Below are positions 8,934 to 18,599 of a stretch of DNA of 64,000 bases, in pieces. Under the pieces are notes generated by a model. It ran no database searches and was not told where the DNA came from. It saw only the letters and a program-made list of their open reading frames with translations. The stretch comes from Neobacillus kokaensis (GTDB lineage: Bacteria; Bacillota; Bacilli; Bacillales; Cytobacillaceae), in the NCBI RefSeq assembly GCF_014656545.1, contig NZ_BNDS01000015.1:1-64000 (forward strand), read 5' to 3'. Positions within the stretch are counted from its first letter, which is position 1. Each line of letters starts with the position of its first letter. The translations under genes and the position numbers were made by a program.

Positions 8934-9008
8934 TGGATGACTTGAGTGAAAACTAATATGATTTTCGTCCTTTATGAGAACAAAATTTCATAGATTTAGA
9001 GTTTTTTT

Positions 9009-9039
9009 GTCCTCATGGACGCCCCATGAGGACATTTTT
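9009..9039 (+). terminator. Intrinsic terminator
   Basis: GTCCTCATGG and CCATGAGGAC form a perfect ten-base-pair stem with a five-base loop, followed by ATTTTTG. It ends the LD-carboxypeptidase transcript. The flanking sequence repeats parts of the arm (CCTCATGAACG near 9063), so it may sit inside a repeat. Confidence 0.7.
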
Positions 9040-9923
9040 GACGTTTCCGCTTCGATTTTTGGCCCTCATGAACGCATCATCATATTTCCATTTTTAAGGA
9101 ATGACTTGCCTGACATTTCAATAGCTGGAATGAGTAACCGGTTATTTAAGCTCTCTTACTTCTTCCATACTAAGCCCAGTTACTTTCGTGATCCTTCAAC
9201 GCTTGTTCCTTCCGCCAACATCCTTTTGGAAGTTTCTTCTATTCTGCCTTTTTCTAGCCCTTTTTCTAAACCATATATCCGCTGCAACATATTCCTTTTC
9301 TTTGTTTATCATTACGTTTTTTTCTTATTATTTCTCATTGGAATGAAGCTATAATTCAGTTAAAATAAAATGCTTGCTGTTTAATTAACCAGGGTAACAA
9401 CACATTCTTCTTCTGTAAACTCATTCATGATTTGAACAAAGTAACGGTAACCATTCTCGGCTTGATATCGGATATAGGATCTTATAATTTATAATGGATG
9501 AGATCATGCTCAATTTGTTAGGTATGTAGTTTTTTTCGCTTGGTCGGCAACTGAAGAGATCTTACATACTCCATTAACCACACCTCCATCTTATCCTTCA
9601 GCCGATTTCCACCTTTCTGACTTCCCTACTATTTTACTAGATATGACATAACTCGCCAATAATAATCGGCAGCATAGAAAATAGGTAAAAAAGGATCATC
9701 TATAGGTAAAAAGGAAATCTTTGTATATGAACGGGCATACAAAAACGGGTTTTTCCAACCATTTCCAAATAATAGGCTGTTGCTTTGGTAATAGTCTTCT
9801 ATACATCTAAATAAATTTAGAGATAAAATAGAAACTATGAAAATTTTATACTATAATTTAGTGGTATTTACCCATTACCTATCTACTATAATTAATTAAA
9901 ATTTCTAAAATTGGAGGTATATT
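9040..9923. other. Gap before the surface-protein gene
   Basis: A 126-codon plus frame (8974-9354) overlaps the terminator, has no ribosome site and is rejected. The only coding trace is the minus-strand pseudogene at 9381-9574. The last 150 bases are A/T rich and probably hold the promoter of the gene at 9924, whose GGAGG site is at 9912-9916. Confidence 0.4.
9381..9574 (-). pseudogene. Broken small gene
   Basis: A strong site (GGAGGTGTGGTTA) precedes an ATG at 9574 and the start MEYVRSLQLPTKRKK. The frame then meets stop codons near 9520 and 9485. The remainder continues in another frame as RYQAENGYRYFVQIMNEF to a stop at 9381. The good start and protein-like pieces indicate a recently inactivated small gene of unknown function. 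Confidence 0.5.
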
Positions 9924-12900
9924 ATGAAGAAATTATTTACAATAATCAGTTCGTTACTACTGATTATTTTGATAGGAGTTATTTCTCACACAAGTAAAAA
10001 TGTAAATGCAGAAGTAATATCAGAGCCTGCTTCACTCACCGAAGTACCGGATGGATATATAGGCATTTACACAATGGATGATTTAGACAAAGTACGTCAA
10101 TCTCTAAGTGGCAAATACATACTAATGAATGATATAGACCTATCTAAATCAACAGATAAAGGCGGATTATATGATAGGAATGGAGCAGGATGGGAGCCAA
10201 TTGGTTCAAAAGAAACTCCCTTTACCGGCATTTTTGATGGAAATAACTACAAGATTATCGGCTTAAAAATGGCAATGAAGTCTGAAAGCCCTATTTATGC
10301 AGGCTTATTTGGGGCAGCCAGTAATTCACAATTACGGAATATATCTATAAAAGATACTATTATTTATGCTGAGAATACGTCTTATGACAGCTCAACCTCG
10401 AAAGTTTATGCAGGCGGAATTGTCGGATATGGCTACAATGTCAATATATCAAATGTCAAAAGCTCTGGAAAAATAGAAGCCTCCTCTCTCTTTACAGGTT
10501 ATGCTGGGGGGATCATCGGTTATGCAGATACTAAGTACAACGAAGTATCAACAATTACTAACAGTTATAACGCGGCTGAAGTAAGGGCAAAATCTTCTGC
10601 TGGCGGCATCGCAGGGGAAATGTATCGAACAACCATTGAGAATGCAATAAATGAAGGGAATATTCAAGCAGCTGAAAAAAGCGGTGGGATTGTAGGCTAT
10701 TCCCGAACAGAATCAACCATTTCTAATAGTAAAAACACTGGTTCCATTACTTTCACTTCAAGCGGCGGCGGTATCGCCGGGTCTGTTTCCTCCACTCTGG
10801 TAAGTAATACGTTCAATCTGGGGTCTATTAATAGTTCTACTACTTGGGCAAGCGCCGGTGGAATTGCAGGGAAAGTTTCCTCTTCTATCGTGTCAAAAAG
10901 TTATAATAAAGGACCTGTAACAAGTTTAGCCGACAGTTCCAATGCCGGTGGAATAGCTGGGTACAATTCTAGTAGTTCCTCTTTGGTCCAAGTATATAAT
11001 CTTGGGGATATAAAAGGAGGAATTAGCGCAGGCGGAATTGCTGGTGACAGTATGGCTTTAATCAGGCAAGCCTATAATGCCGGAAATGTATCAAGTGCTA
11101 GCTTTGTAGGCGGAATTGCCGGTTGGAGCTGGGGTGCAATAACGACAGATTGTTTTAATACAGGAAATATAACGGCAAAGTATACAGCTGGCGGAATTGT
11201 CGGAATCGGAAGAAATTCTTCCACGTTACAAAACTGCTATAATATCGGGCCGCGTTCAAATTCAACTTTATCTTCAAAGTACGGGGATATTACGGGAGAA
11301 TTTGAGGGCAGCATTAAAAACGTTTATTATTTCAATGGAACCAGAGTTGTTGAAAATGCAACCAATGAAACAAATCCTGGAAAAAGCCTGGAACAAATGC
11401 TATCAGCTTCAACCTTTACAGGGTTTGACTTTGAATCCACCTGGCGGATCAACAAGGATCACTCATTTAAGTTCCCGGAACTGCAAGCATTACCCTTCCA
11501 GGGTGAAGAAAAAACGATTAGGTTAGAGCTCACTACCAGGCCCGAAAAGACAACCTATTTACAAGGGGAAGACCTAGAGCTTGGAAATACGGCGATTACA
11601 GCCTATACATCTTTTGGGAATTGGAGCGAAATAAAAGTTACGAAGGATATGATTAGCAATTTTAATCCCAATTCACCTGGATACCAGACGGTTACGATCA
11701 CATATAACGGGTTTAGGACATACTTTTCGGTGAATGTCCTGCGTGCCTACGATGTGATTTTTAAAGACTATAATGGAGATATATTAAAAACGGAAAGAGT
11801 GGCTCTAGGAGGAACGGCAGCAGCGCCGGAATCCCCTACTCGTGATGGCTACATTTTTCAAGGATGGGACAAACCACTTGAGAATATTCGTTCAAATACA
11901 ACGATAACCGCCCTTTACGAAATGATTTCCTATCAAATATCGTACATGGATGGAGACCAAGTTTTATATACAGAACAATATAGTTATGGAACCGAATTGG
12001 GGCTTCACTATACCCCGGACAAGCCTGGATATACATTTGCCGGCTGGTATAAAGATAAGGATTTCCAAGAGCGCTTTGCCTACTATACACCCGTGTATTC
12101 CCCCATTACATTGTATGCGAAGTTCTTCGAAAATCCTGGCATACCGGGAAATGTAACGGTCACAACACAGCGGTATGATCAATTAAAAGTCGCTTGGACT
12201 CCTGTAGAAGGTGCCGTTCAATATGAAGTCCATCGGGCAACATCGAAAAATGGACCCTACAATTATATAGCAGGTGTCAATGGCAGTACCACAAACTATA
12301 TTTTTGATGAGTTAAATACCGGGACCACCTACTACTTTAAAGTAGTGGCCACCTATCAGATGGATGTACAAACGATTTATGGCGGTTTTTCCCCTATTAT
12401 AAGCGGCAAGCCCGAGTTAAATCGAGTTAGTTCTGTTAAAGCTTCCGTCACATATGACCAAGTCAGGTTAACGTGGAAACAGGCTGCAGGGGCTAATGGA
12501 TACGAAATCTATCGGTCTTCGTCTGCGAACGGCACTTATCGTTTAATCCAAACAATGACGAGTGACAGAACCACAAGTTTCACTAATAGTCAGTTAGCAA
12601 CCGGAACAGCTTATTATTATAAAATCCGTGCTTATCGTCTTGTAAACGGGAAAAAAGTTTATGGACCTTTTTCTTCCACTGTTTCTGGTAAACCGGTTCT
12701 ATCGAAGGTTACATCCATTAAAGCTTCTTCTGCAGGGTTCGATAAAATAAGAATAACATGGTCTAAGGTTAATGGTGCTCATGGTTATGTAGTTTATCGT
12801 TCAACAAGTAAGAATGGATCTTATACGCAACTAACAACTGTAACCAACGCCAGTACGTTAAGTTTTGTCCATACAAAGGCAGCAACCGGAACCACTTATT

Positions 12901-13268
12901 ATTATAAAGTGAAGGCCTATCGCTTCGTGAATGGGAAGAAAATCTATGGACCTTATTCTAGTATTAGCAGTGGTAAGGCCCAATTATCGGCGCCGACCCG
13001 TCTTAATGCTAAGAAGAATAGTTCTACTTCCAGCAGGGTTTCTTGGTCCCCTTCTGCTGGCGCAAGCGGCTATGAAATATTTAGAGCTACTTCAAAAAAT
13101 GGAAAGTACATTAAAATTACAACAATTAATAATGGCAAAACAAGCAGCTATACCAATCAAAAGCTTCAAAAAAGGAAAACTTATTATTATAAGATGCGGT
13201 CATACCGATTGGTAAATGGAAAAAAAGTCTATAGCAGCTATACACCCGTTGTCACTTATAAAAATTAA
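9924..13268 (+). CDS. Large modular secreted/surface protein (GLUG-type repeats, InlB-type repeats, FN3)
   Basis: The 1114-residue product starts with a signal peptide (residues 1 to about 31, ending VNAE). Residues about 120-460 hold repeating units of the form GG-I-G followed by NS-N-G-I, typical of GLUG-like right-handed beta-helix repeats. A bacterial Ig-like domain follows (about 535-605). Two InlB B-repeat/Flg_new modules (GYIFQGWDKPL and GYTFAGWYKD, about 609-738) come next. The C-terminal part is four fibronectin type III domains of about 93 residues, with YYYK-VKAYR and GKKVYGP motifs. No LPXTG, SLH or other anchor is visible. Role is likely adhesion or surface polymer binding. The gene stands alone. 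Confidence 0.85.
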   Translation: MKKLFTIISSLLLIILIGVISHTSKNVNAEVISEPASLTEVPDGYIGIYTMDDLDKVRQSLSGKYILMNDIDLSKSTDKGGLYDRNGAGWEPIGSKETPFTGIFDGNNYKIIGLKMAMKSESPIYAGLFGAASNSQLRNISIKDTIIYAENTSYDSSTSKVYAGGIVGYGYNVNISNVKSSGKIEASSLFTGYAGGIIGYADTKYNEVSTITNSYNAAEVRAKSSAGGIAGEMYRTTIENAINEGNIQAAEKSGGIVGYSRTESTISNSKNTGSITFTSSGGGIAGSVSSTLVSNTFNLGSINSSTTWASAGGIAGKVSSSIVSKSYNKGPVTSLADSSNAGGIAGYNSSSSSLVQVYNLGDIKGGISAGGIAGDSMALIRQAYNAGNVSSASFVGGIAGWSWGAITTDCFNTGNITAKYTAGGIVGIGRNSSTLQNCYNIGPRSNSTLSSKYGDITGEFEGSIKNVYYFNGTRVVENATNETNPGKSLEQMLSASTFTGFDFESTWRINKDHSFKFPELQALPFQGEEKTIRLELTTRPEKTTYLQGEDLELGNTAITAYTSFGNWSEIKVTKDMISNFNPNSPGYQTVTITYNGFRTYFSVNVLRAYDVIFKDYNGDILKTERVALGGTAAAPESPTRDGYIFQGWDKPLENIRSNTTITALYEMISYQISYMDGDQVLYTEQYSYGTELGLHYTPDKPGYTFAGWYKDKDFQERFAYYTPVYSPITLYAKFFENPGIPGNVTVTTQRYDQLKVAWTPVEGAVQYEVHRATSKNGPYNYIAGVNGSTTNYIFDELNTGTTYYFKVVATYQMDVQTIYGGFSPIISGKPELNRVSSVKASVTYDQVRLTWKQAAGANGYEIYRSSSANGTYRLIQTMTSDRTTSFTNSQLATGTAYYYKIRAYRLVNGKKVYGPFSSTVSGKPVLSKVTSIKASSAGFDKIRITWSKVNGAHGYVVYRSTSKNGSYTQLTTVTNASTLSFVHTKAATGTTYYYKVKAYRFVNGKKIYGPYSSISSGKAQLSAPTRLNAKKNSSTSSRVSWSPSAGASGYEIFRATSKNGKYIKITTINNGKTSSYTNQKLQKRKTYYYKMRSYRLVNGKKVYSSYTPVVTYKN

Positions 13269-13283
13269 TTTTGAAATGAAAAA

Positions 13284-13330
13284 GGTCAGTCCTCCAGTGT
13301 AAGAAAGCTTTCATGCACTGGGGACTGACC
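13284..13330. repeat. Palindromic repeat, family B copy 1
   Basis: GGTCAGTCCTCCAGTG pairs with CACTGGGGACTGACC. The same arms, with changes, occur at 16956-17004, including the trailing CCCAAA. It lies between convergent genes, so it may act as a bidirectional terminator for the surface protein and the DnaA-N gene, although no long T run follows. Confidence 0.65.
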
Positions 13331-13404
13331 CAAAATCCCAATCAACCTACTATAAATATTTCTCTACGATACCTTTAAAGACTATTCATTCTGTTGAAAG
13401 TCTT

Positions 13405-13809
13405 TCATTTTTTAATAGGATCTTGCTCCAATGCCTCTATTCTCTGTTCCAGTTCTTCAATTTTCTCCTGTTGTTTCGATATTAATAGGCTCTGTTCTTG
13501 AATATGATTTTTTAATTCATCATAAGAGAGTAACTGACTATCATTTTGAATCGTCGGCGTTTCCTTTTCAAACCTCTCATCCATGCTTGTAATCTTAATT
13601 TCGTAGGTTTTTTCGGTTAATTCCCTAACTGTTTCGGAAATTAATGATTTATATCTTTCTTCTAACCAATCTGCTGTAAATGAATTTTGGGCTTTTACCC
13701 ACAAAAAATCATCATCAACCTCTGCTTCTGTGCCGGTAAACCAAGTTTCAAAACTTGGTTTTGATATTTTTTCGCTAATTTTTTTTAGAACCTCGATCCA
13801 TATATCCAT
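13405..13809 (-). CDS. Stand-alone DnaA N-terminal (domain I) protein with coiled coil
   Basis: The 134-residue product matches DnaA domain I: IWIEVLKKISEKISKPSFETWFTGTEA at the N-terminus, with the conserved S-F-TWF core, and FTADWLEERYKSLI following. This domain mediates DnaA oligomerisation and loading or regulator contacts at the origin. The AAA+ and DNA-binding domains III and IV are absent. The last 45 residues instead form a Glu/Gln-rich coiled coil (ISKQQEKIEELEQRIEALEQ). The ATG at 13809 has AAAGGAGGT at an ideal distance, so it is not a truncated dnaA. It could modulate replication or belong to a mobile element. Confidence 0.75.
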   Translation of the reverse strand: MDIWIEVLKKISEKISKPSFETWFTGTEAEVDDDFLWVKAQNSFTADWLEERYKSLISETVRELTEKTYEIKITSMDERFEKETPTIQNDSQLLSYDELKNHIQEQSLLISKQQEKIEELEQRIEALEQDPIKK

Positions 13810-14139
13810 AAAAATACCTCCTTTGGCAATACAAACGCGAAAACTCTCTTAGAAAACTTTTAACTTAATTATAAAGTGATATTAAAGAAAAAAACAGAAC
13901 CAACATGATTTAATATAACACCGGTTATTTTGCTGCATTTTAATTAAAAATTTTAGTAGATGATTCGAAGAATTAGAGAAAACCTGTTGACGTTTTAAAT
14001 CCTATTTAATTCGAAGAGATCAAAAAGAGGTAGCTATTATAGCTTCAAGTATAATCGTCTTTCGGTACAATATCACATATTATCCAATAAATAGGGAATG
14101 ATTATTTAGGACGATTAACCCTTAGAGGAGGAGTCGCTT

Positions 14140-15501
14140 TTGGACAATCTTTTAGTAGCCCGTTCTTTATTTGGTACAACAATGGCATTTCATATCATAT
14201 TTGCAACTATTGGGGTAGGGTTGCCATTTATGATTTTGACTGCTGAGCTGCTTTACCAAAAAACGAAAGATCAAGACTATGTTGTAATGGCTAAGCGTTG
14301 GACAAAGACGTTTGCAGTCTTACTTGGCGTTGGTATACCGACTGGTACGATAGCCGGAGTCCAGCTATCGTTACTTTGGCCTGGTTTTATGGAAGTGATC
14401 GGCCGGGTCATGCCGCTTCCTTTTCAAATTGAAATATATGCCTTTTTTATAGAGGCTCTTTTTATGTCGATCTATGTATATGCAGCAGAAAGAATTGCTC
14501 CTTGGATGAGAATAGTAAGCCTAATACTAGTCGCTATGGGGGCACTAGCTTCAGCCGTATTGATTACAAATGTCCATGCCTTTCAGGGGACTCCTGCAGG
14601 ATTCCGATATGAGAATGGAGAATTTTTGGACATTAATCCTTGGGCTGCTTTTTTTAACCCAAGCTTCTTTGTAACGGCTGGGCATGTTGCGTTGTCTGCC
14701 TACGTTGTAGGAGCCTTTGTTGTCTGTTCTGTCGCCGCTATTAAAATGATGAAACATGAATTTGGATCTAGAATTTACTTGTTTCATCAAAAGGCACTAA
14801 AGCTGAGTTTAGTGGTAGGTGGTATATTTGCTTTTTTAACAGCCATAAATGGACATGCTTCTGCTCAATATTTACATGAATACCAACCAGAAAAGCTTGC
14901 TGCTGCAGAGGGATTATTTGAAACACAATCACATGCTCCACTTGCCATCGGTGGCTTTACCGATCGAGAAACGCAAGAAGTAAAATGGGCCATTGAAATT
15001 CCTTGGGCGCTAAGCTTTCTTGCTGGAAATAGCTTTGATACGGTGGTTGTTGGTTTGAATGATTTTCCAGAGGAGCTTTGGCCGCCATTATTTATACATA
15101 CTCTTTTTAACGCAATGGTTGGAATAGGATCATTGCTTATACTAATCCCTATCCTCATGTATGCCTGGAGGAAACTATTAAAAAAGAAGCATTACCCGAA
15201 AGTCCTGCTTTGGACTCTAGTTATGACAGGTCCATTGGCCGTGCTTGCGATTGAATTTGGCTGGATTTTTGCGTGTACGGGCCGCCAGCCATGGGTGATC
15301 TACAGGATCTTATCAACCGCTGAGTCAGCAACAACTGCGACGAACTTAAGTATTTTATTCATATTGTTTATTGCTGTTTACATGATTTTGGCGCTTGCTG
15401 TTGTGTTTGTATTGTTATACTTCTTTAGAAAAAACACAGAATTAGATGATATCGAGAGAGCCGAGAAAAAAAAGGTCCCTTTATTCAGTTCGAATTCATA
15501 G
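14140..15501 (+). CDS. ythA: Cytochrome bd ubiquinol oxidase subunit I
   Basis: CydA-type subunit of 453 residues, shorter than the E. coli enzyme because the quinol loop is short. It spans the membrane about nine times. His18 (in MAFHIIF) matches the conserved heme b595 ligand, TAGHVALSAY contains the second conserved His, and GRQPWVIYR is the family hallmark. It oxidises quinol and reduces oxygen to water without proton pumping. The start is a TTG at 14140 with GAGGAGGAG upstream. It is followed 12 bases later by subunit II and then a YtzL-like gene, the order of the Bacillus subtilis ythAB-ytzL locus; the symbol rests on that match. Confidence 0.9.
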   Translation: MDNLLVARSLFGTTMAFHIIFATIGVGLPFMILTAELLYQKTKDQDYVVMAKRWTKTFAVLLGVGIPTGTIAGVQLSLLWPGFMEVIGRVMPLPFQIEIYAFFIEALFMSIYVYAAERIAPWMRIVSLILVAMGALASAVLITNVHAFQGTPAGFRYENGEFLDINPWAAFFNPSFFVTAGHVALSAYVVGAFVVCSVAAIKMMKHEFGSRIYLFHQKALKLSLVVGGIFAFLTAINGHASAQYLHEYQPEKLAAAEGLFETQSHAPLAIGGFTDRETQEVKWAIEIPWALSFLAGNSFDTVVVGLNDFPEELWPPLFIHTLFNAMVGIGSLLILIPILMYAWRKLLKKKHYPKVLLWTLVMTGPLAVLAIEFGWIFACTGRQPWVIYRILSTAESATTATNLSILFILFIAVYMILALAVVFVLLYFFRKNTELDDIERAEKKKVPLFSSNS

Positions 15502-15513
15502 GAGGATATGTAA

Positions 15514-16551
15514 ATGGCTGATGCACTTATTGCGATTACCGTGCTATGGGGGTTTATCTTTATTTATGCTGTCATGGCAACTATGGATTTCGGTGCTGGC
15601 TTTTGGTCAATGATTTATATCAATCGGGAAAAAACGAAAGCAACCAATATTGCCAATAGATATTTATCACCCACTTGGGAAGTGACAAATACATTTATTG
15701 TTGCTTTAGTTGTAGCTGTCTATAGTCTTTTTCCAAATGCAGCATATACTCTAGGCACTATACTGATCATTCCCGGAAGTATAATCCTGCTATTACTTGC
15801 TTTGCGTAGCGCCTTTTTAGTATTTTCAAATATCGCAATCGAATATAAAAAGCCATTGACGTACATATCAGGTATTGCAGGAATACTCATTCCTGGTCTT
15901 TTAATTAGTGTATTGCCAATATCGCATGGGGAATTTGTTGATTATCGGAATGGTGTAGCGAATTTAAATTTATATAGGCTTTTTACAAGCCCAAATGTAT
16001 ATGCATTTATTGGCTTTGCCATCAGCAGTACTCTTTTTCTCTCGTCTTTATTGTTAGCGGACTACTCGAAAGCATCTAATGAAATGGAGGCCTATCGAGT
16101 ATATCTACGCGATGGGAAAATATTAGGACCTATTTCCTTACTAATGGCCTTTGTCATTATGCTTACATTACGAAATGATGCTGAGTGGTTATACAATAGA
16201 ATGATGGACGACCTTCCACTTTTACTTATTTCTGTTGGCTTCTTTTTGATTATAGGGATAGGATTATATGCCCCATTTTCTTTTCAGAAATCGGTCAAGG
16301 GGATGCCAAGACTCTCTGTTATTGCAGTAACAATCCAATATCTAATTGCAAGTTATGTATATGGGAAAGCACATTTGCCTTATATCATCTATCCTAATGT
16401 GACAATTCACTCGGCTTTTACAGACCCTAATTCATTTAGAGCCGTATTTATTACCTACATTATAGGGTTCGCCATTCTCTTTCCTGGCTTTATTTATTTT
16501 TGGAGTTTATTTATGAATGATAAACGATATTTACGGCAAAAGGGTAAGTAG
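15514..16551 (+). CDS. ythB: Cytochrome bd ubiquinol oxidase subunit II
   Basis: CydB-type subunit of 345 residues with about eight transmembrane helices. The N-terminal FIYAVMATMDFGAGFW and TWEVTNTFIV segments are typical of subunit II. It binds no heme itself but completes the oxidase complex with the preceding subunit. The ATG has AGGAGGATATGTAA upstream. It is co-transcribed with the gene at 14140, twelve bases apart. The length fits the family. Confidence 0.9.
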   Translation: MADALIAITVLWGFIFIYAVMATMDFGAGFWSMIYINREKTKATNIANRYLSPTWEVTNTFIVALVVAVYSLFPNAAYTLGTILIIPGSIILLLLALRSAFLVFSNIAIEYKKPLTYISGIAGILIPGLLISVLPISHGEFVDYRNGVANLNLYRLFTSPNVYAFIGFAISSTLFLSSLLLADYSKASNEMEAYRVYLRDGKILGPISLLMAFVIMLTLRNDAEWLYNRMMDDLPLLLISVGFFLIIGIGLYAPFSFQKSVKGMPRLSVIAVTIQYLIASYVYGKAHLPYIIYPNVTIHSAFTDPNSFRAVFITYIIGFAILFPGFIYFWSLFMNDKRYLRQKGK

Positions 16552-16656
16552 TATATAACTACACGCGATGTAAAGGCTTCCTTTTCTTTTTTTGTAAAAA
16601 CCCTAATAATAATCTGGCTTATCAGGGGACACTAACTCCAGAGACTGTCTGAAAGG

Positions 16657-16905
16657 ATGAATGATGTGGTTTTAAAACAACAGAAAATAGACGTTACGGA
16701 CCGTGTAGTAGGAAAATTTAAAAATGGCGAGATTGAACTTTACTTAGAAAATGAGAAAATCGGAAACATTCAATTGCCTAGTGGTTTTTCAATCCAAATG
16801 GACCATCATTTCGAAACAGACCAACAAAAAATATATCAGCATGTGACAACGACCGAACATCCACAAGCTAGATACACCGATTGTGATGAAGGCGGTTGGT
16901 GTTAA
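16657..16905 (+). CDS. ytzL: YtzL-like DUF2553 family protein
   Basis: The small protein of up to 82 residues follows the bd oxidase genes by about 105 bases, the position of ytzL in Bacillus subtilis. It is soluble, with an I-D-VTDRVVGKFKNG beginning and a Cys-containing C-terminus (TDCDEGGWC). The ribosome site AAAGG is only one base from the ATG at 16657. A GTG at 16666 in the same frame is better spaced and may be the true start. The terminator at 16909 immediately follows. Function unknown; the family assignment is from memory of the locus. Confidence 0.65.
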   Translation: MNDVVLKQQKIDVTDRVVGKFKNGEIELYLENEKIGNIQLPSGFSIQMDHHFETDQQKIYQHVTTTEHPQARYTDCDEGGWC

Positions 16906-16908
16906 GAG

Positions 16909-16938
16909 AACAGCGGGAGGTTCCCGCTGTTTTTTTTT
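16909..16938 (+). terminator. Intrinsic terminator of the bd oxidase operon
   Basis: AACAGCGGGA and TCCCGCTGTT form a strong GC-rich stem with a three-base loop followed by eight or more T. It starts four bases after the last stop codon. Confidence 0.9.
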
Positions 16939-16955
16939 GCTGACTTTTATTAAAA

Positions 16956-17004
16956 GGGTCAATCCCCCGTGTACTAAACTTTAATTGCCAGGGGGGACTG
17001 ACCC
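16956..17004. repeat. Palindromic repeat, family B copy 2
   Basis: GGGTCAATCCCCCGTG and the right arm GGGGGGACTGACCC match the hairpin at 13284-13330 in arm sequence, spacing and trailing CAAA. It lies between convergent genes. Confidence 0.65.
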
Positions 17005-17135
17005 AAATGCCTTAAATCCAACTACTTTTGTTCCATTATTCTCCTCTTCCAGTTACAAGTAAGATTTATCGTAAATTTCCCATAGCAAAAATCAAAAAAA
17101 AGTATCAATAATATTATTTTTATATCAAATCCTTG

Positions 17136-18599
17136 CTAGCGCCGAAAGATTGTTACGATTTTCCTCTTCATCTCGTCATCAGCTTCCCCTGGTACCGCCT
17201 GAATTGCCCCCATGCCAAATCTTTCATGATATTTCTCTTGAAAATACCTTATACCATCTGCCTGTTCTGCTTTTGTGGGGGTTAGGATATAAACTTCTTT
17301 TACTGCTCTTTGGCCTGTTTGCCGATGGATAATTCCATCACGATATTTGTGCATCTCCCCAAGCGCAGTTCCTAGATTTGTTGGGACACGATATTTTGGA
17401 TCAAATACAATGATTCCGGCTTCACTTTCTATTACAATATCGGGAATCATTTTTTGGGTAAAAGTAAAGAATTTCTTTGTATCATATTGATAGCTACGTT
17501 GATAAAAAAGCGACAAACCGGATAATAATTGAATATTACTTTCCTTATTTTCAGCCAGATTTAGAAAAATACCATCCTTTGATGTTTTATATAATCCGTT
17601 TGTATGGAGAACTAAGCCGGCTTCTCTAAAGATTTTGACAATCTTCATGAAACACCACATTTCATACAATTGGAAGGTATCCTTTAATGAAATGGGATAG
17701 TCAAAACCTAAGCTGTCCTGTTTATGCTTATAAAGCTGATCAAACCATTGATACCAAAGATGGTAAACCGGATGTTTTCGAAATTTTTGGGTGATGGTAT
17801 AGTGACCTTTGTTTTCAGTTACCTCCTTCAAAAAGGAACTATTCAGCCAGCGTTTGACAGTCCCTTTATATTTGGCGGATTTTTTCACGACACCCTTATG
17901 CTCAACAGTTTCATATTTTCCAAGAAGCCTATACAATTCCTGCAGCTGTTGCTTTAGCACCTGGTTTTCATAAAGGTCCATGGTTTCAAGTTTCTTTTCA
18001 TTTTGGACATGACCTGGAATTTTTTCTCCATAGCCCTTTGAATCAAGCCAGCGTAAAGTCATTTGTTCGGAATGTCGGACCTTCTCTCGTTTCATCATGA
18101 CAGAAACCCTTTCCAATCGGCGGAAAGGCTGCCTTTCAATCTTTAAAAATATTTGTCTTAGTTGAAAAAAGGTTTGATCTATATAACTCCATTGTGTCCA
18201 GGAAATATCTCGATTCCGTCCAGATGTCGAAACCTTTGTCTCCAAACCGCTTAAGTGATAGCAGGCATTGGCCTCCTCAAGAATTTCCTCCAGCATACGA
18301 TTGAATTGTTCCATTGTCAGTTTGCGGTCATCCGGATAAATATAGGTTTCATATTGCTGATCATTGATAGAAATTTTTACAACACCCGATTGAAATGAAG
18401 TTATAAAGTCTGCGTAAGACATGTCATTGTTACGATAAAAAGGCAACGGGATTCCATGAATCCTTACATCCGGTTGTTTTCCTTGGCATCTAATTCTATA
18501 TTCGGTTCCTTCTGTTAGAAAAGCCTCCAAAAGCGGAACCCAGCCTTGCCTGACATCCCATACCTCAAGCATATTAGCGCCAGAATTGTGTTGCTCCAT
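17136..18599 (-). CDS. McrC-like DUF2357/PD-(D/E)XK nuclease subunit
   Basis: The 487-residue product has an N-terminal DUF2357-type region and a C-terminal restriction-endonuclease fold. The nuclease core is IPDIVIES...IIVFDPKYR, giving Asp387, Asp400 and Lys402 as candidate catalytic residues, followed by MHKYRDGI. It overlaps the upstream AAA+ gene by 26 bases, so translation is coupled, and GGAG lies about ten bases before the start. By analogy with McrBC type IV systems, the AAA+ partner recognises modified DNA and translocates while this subunit cuts. The target modification cannot be read from sequence. Assignment to the superfamily is firm, to a named subtype not. Confidence 0.8.
   Translation of the reverse strand: MEQHNSGANMLEVWDVRQGWVPLLEAFLTEGTEYRIRCQGKQPDVRIHGIPLPFYRNNDMSYADFITSFQSGVVKISINDQQYETYIYPDDRKLTMEQFNRMLEEILEEANACYHLSGLETKVSTSGRNRDISWTQWSYIDQTFFQLRQIFLKIERQPFRRLERVSVMMKREKVRHSEQMTLRWLDSKGYGEKIPGHVQNEKKLETMDLYENQVLKQQLQELYRLLGKYETVEHKGVVKKSAKYKGTVKRWLNSSFLKEVTENKGHYTITQKFRKHPVYHLWYQWFDQLYKHKQDSLGFDYPISLKDTFQLYEMWCFMKIVKIFREAGLVLHTNGLYKTSKDGIFLNLAENKESNIQLLSGLSLFYQRSYQYDTKKFFTFTQKMIPDIVIESEAGIIVFDPKYRVPTNLGTALGEMHKYRDGIIHRQTGQRAVKEVYILTPTKAEQADGIRYFQEKYHERFGMGAIQAVPGEADDEMKRKIVTIFRR

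Noticed and set aside
8974..9354. 126-codon plus-strand frame
   Set aside because: It crosses a strong terminator hairpin, has no ribosome site and has implausible composition.
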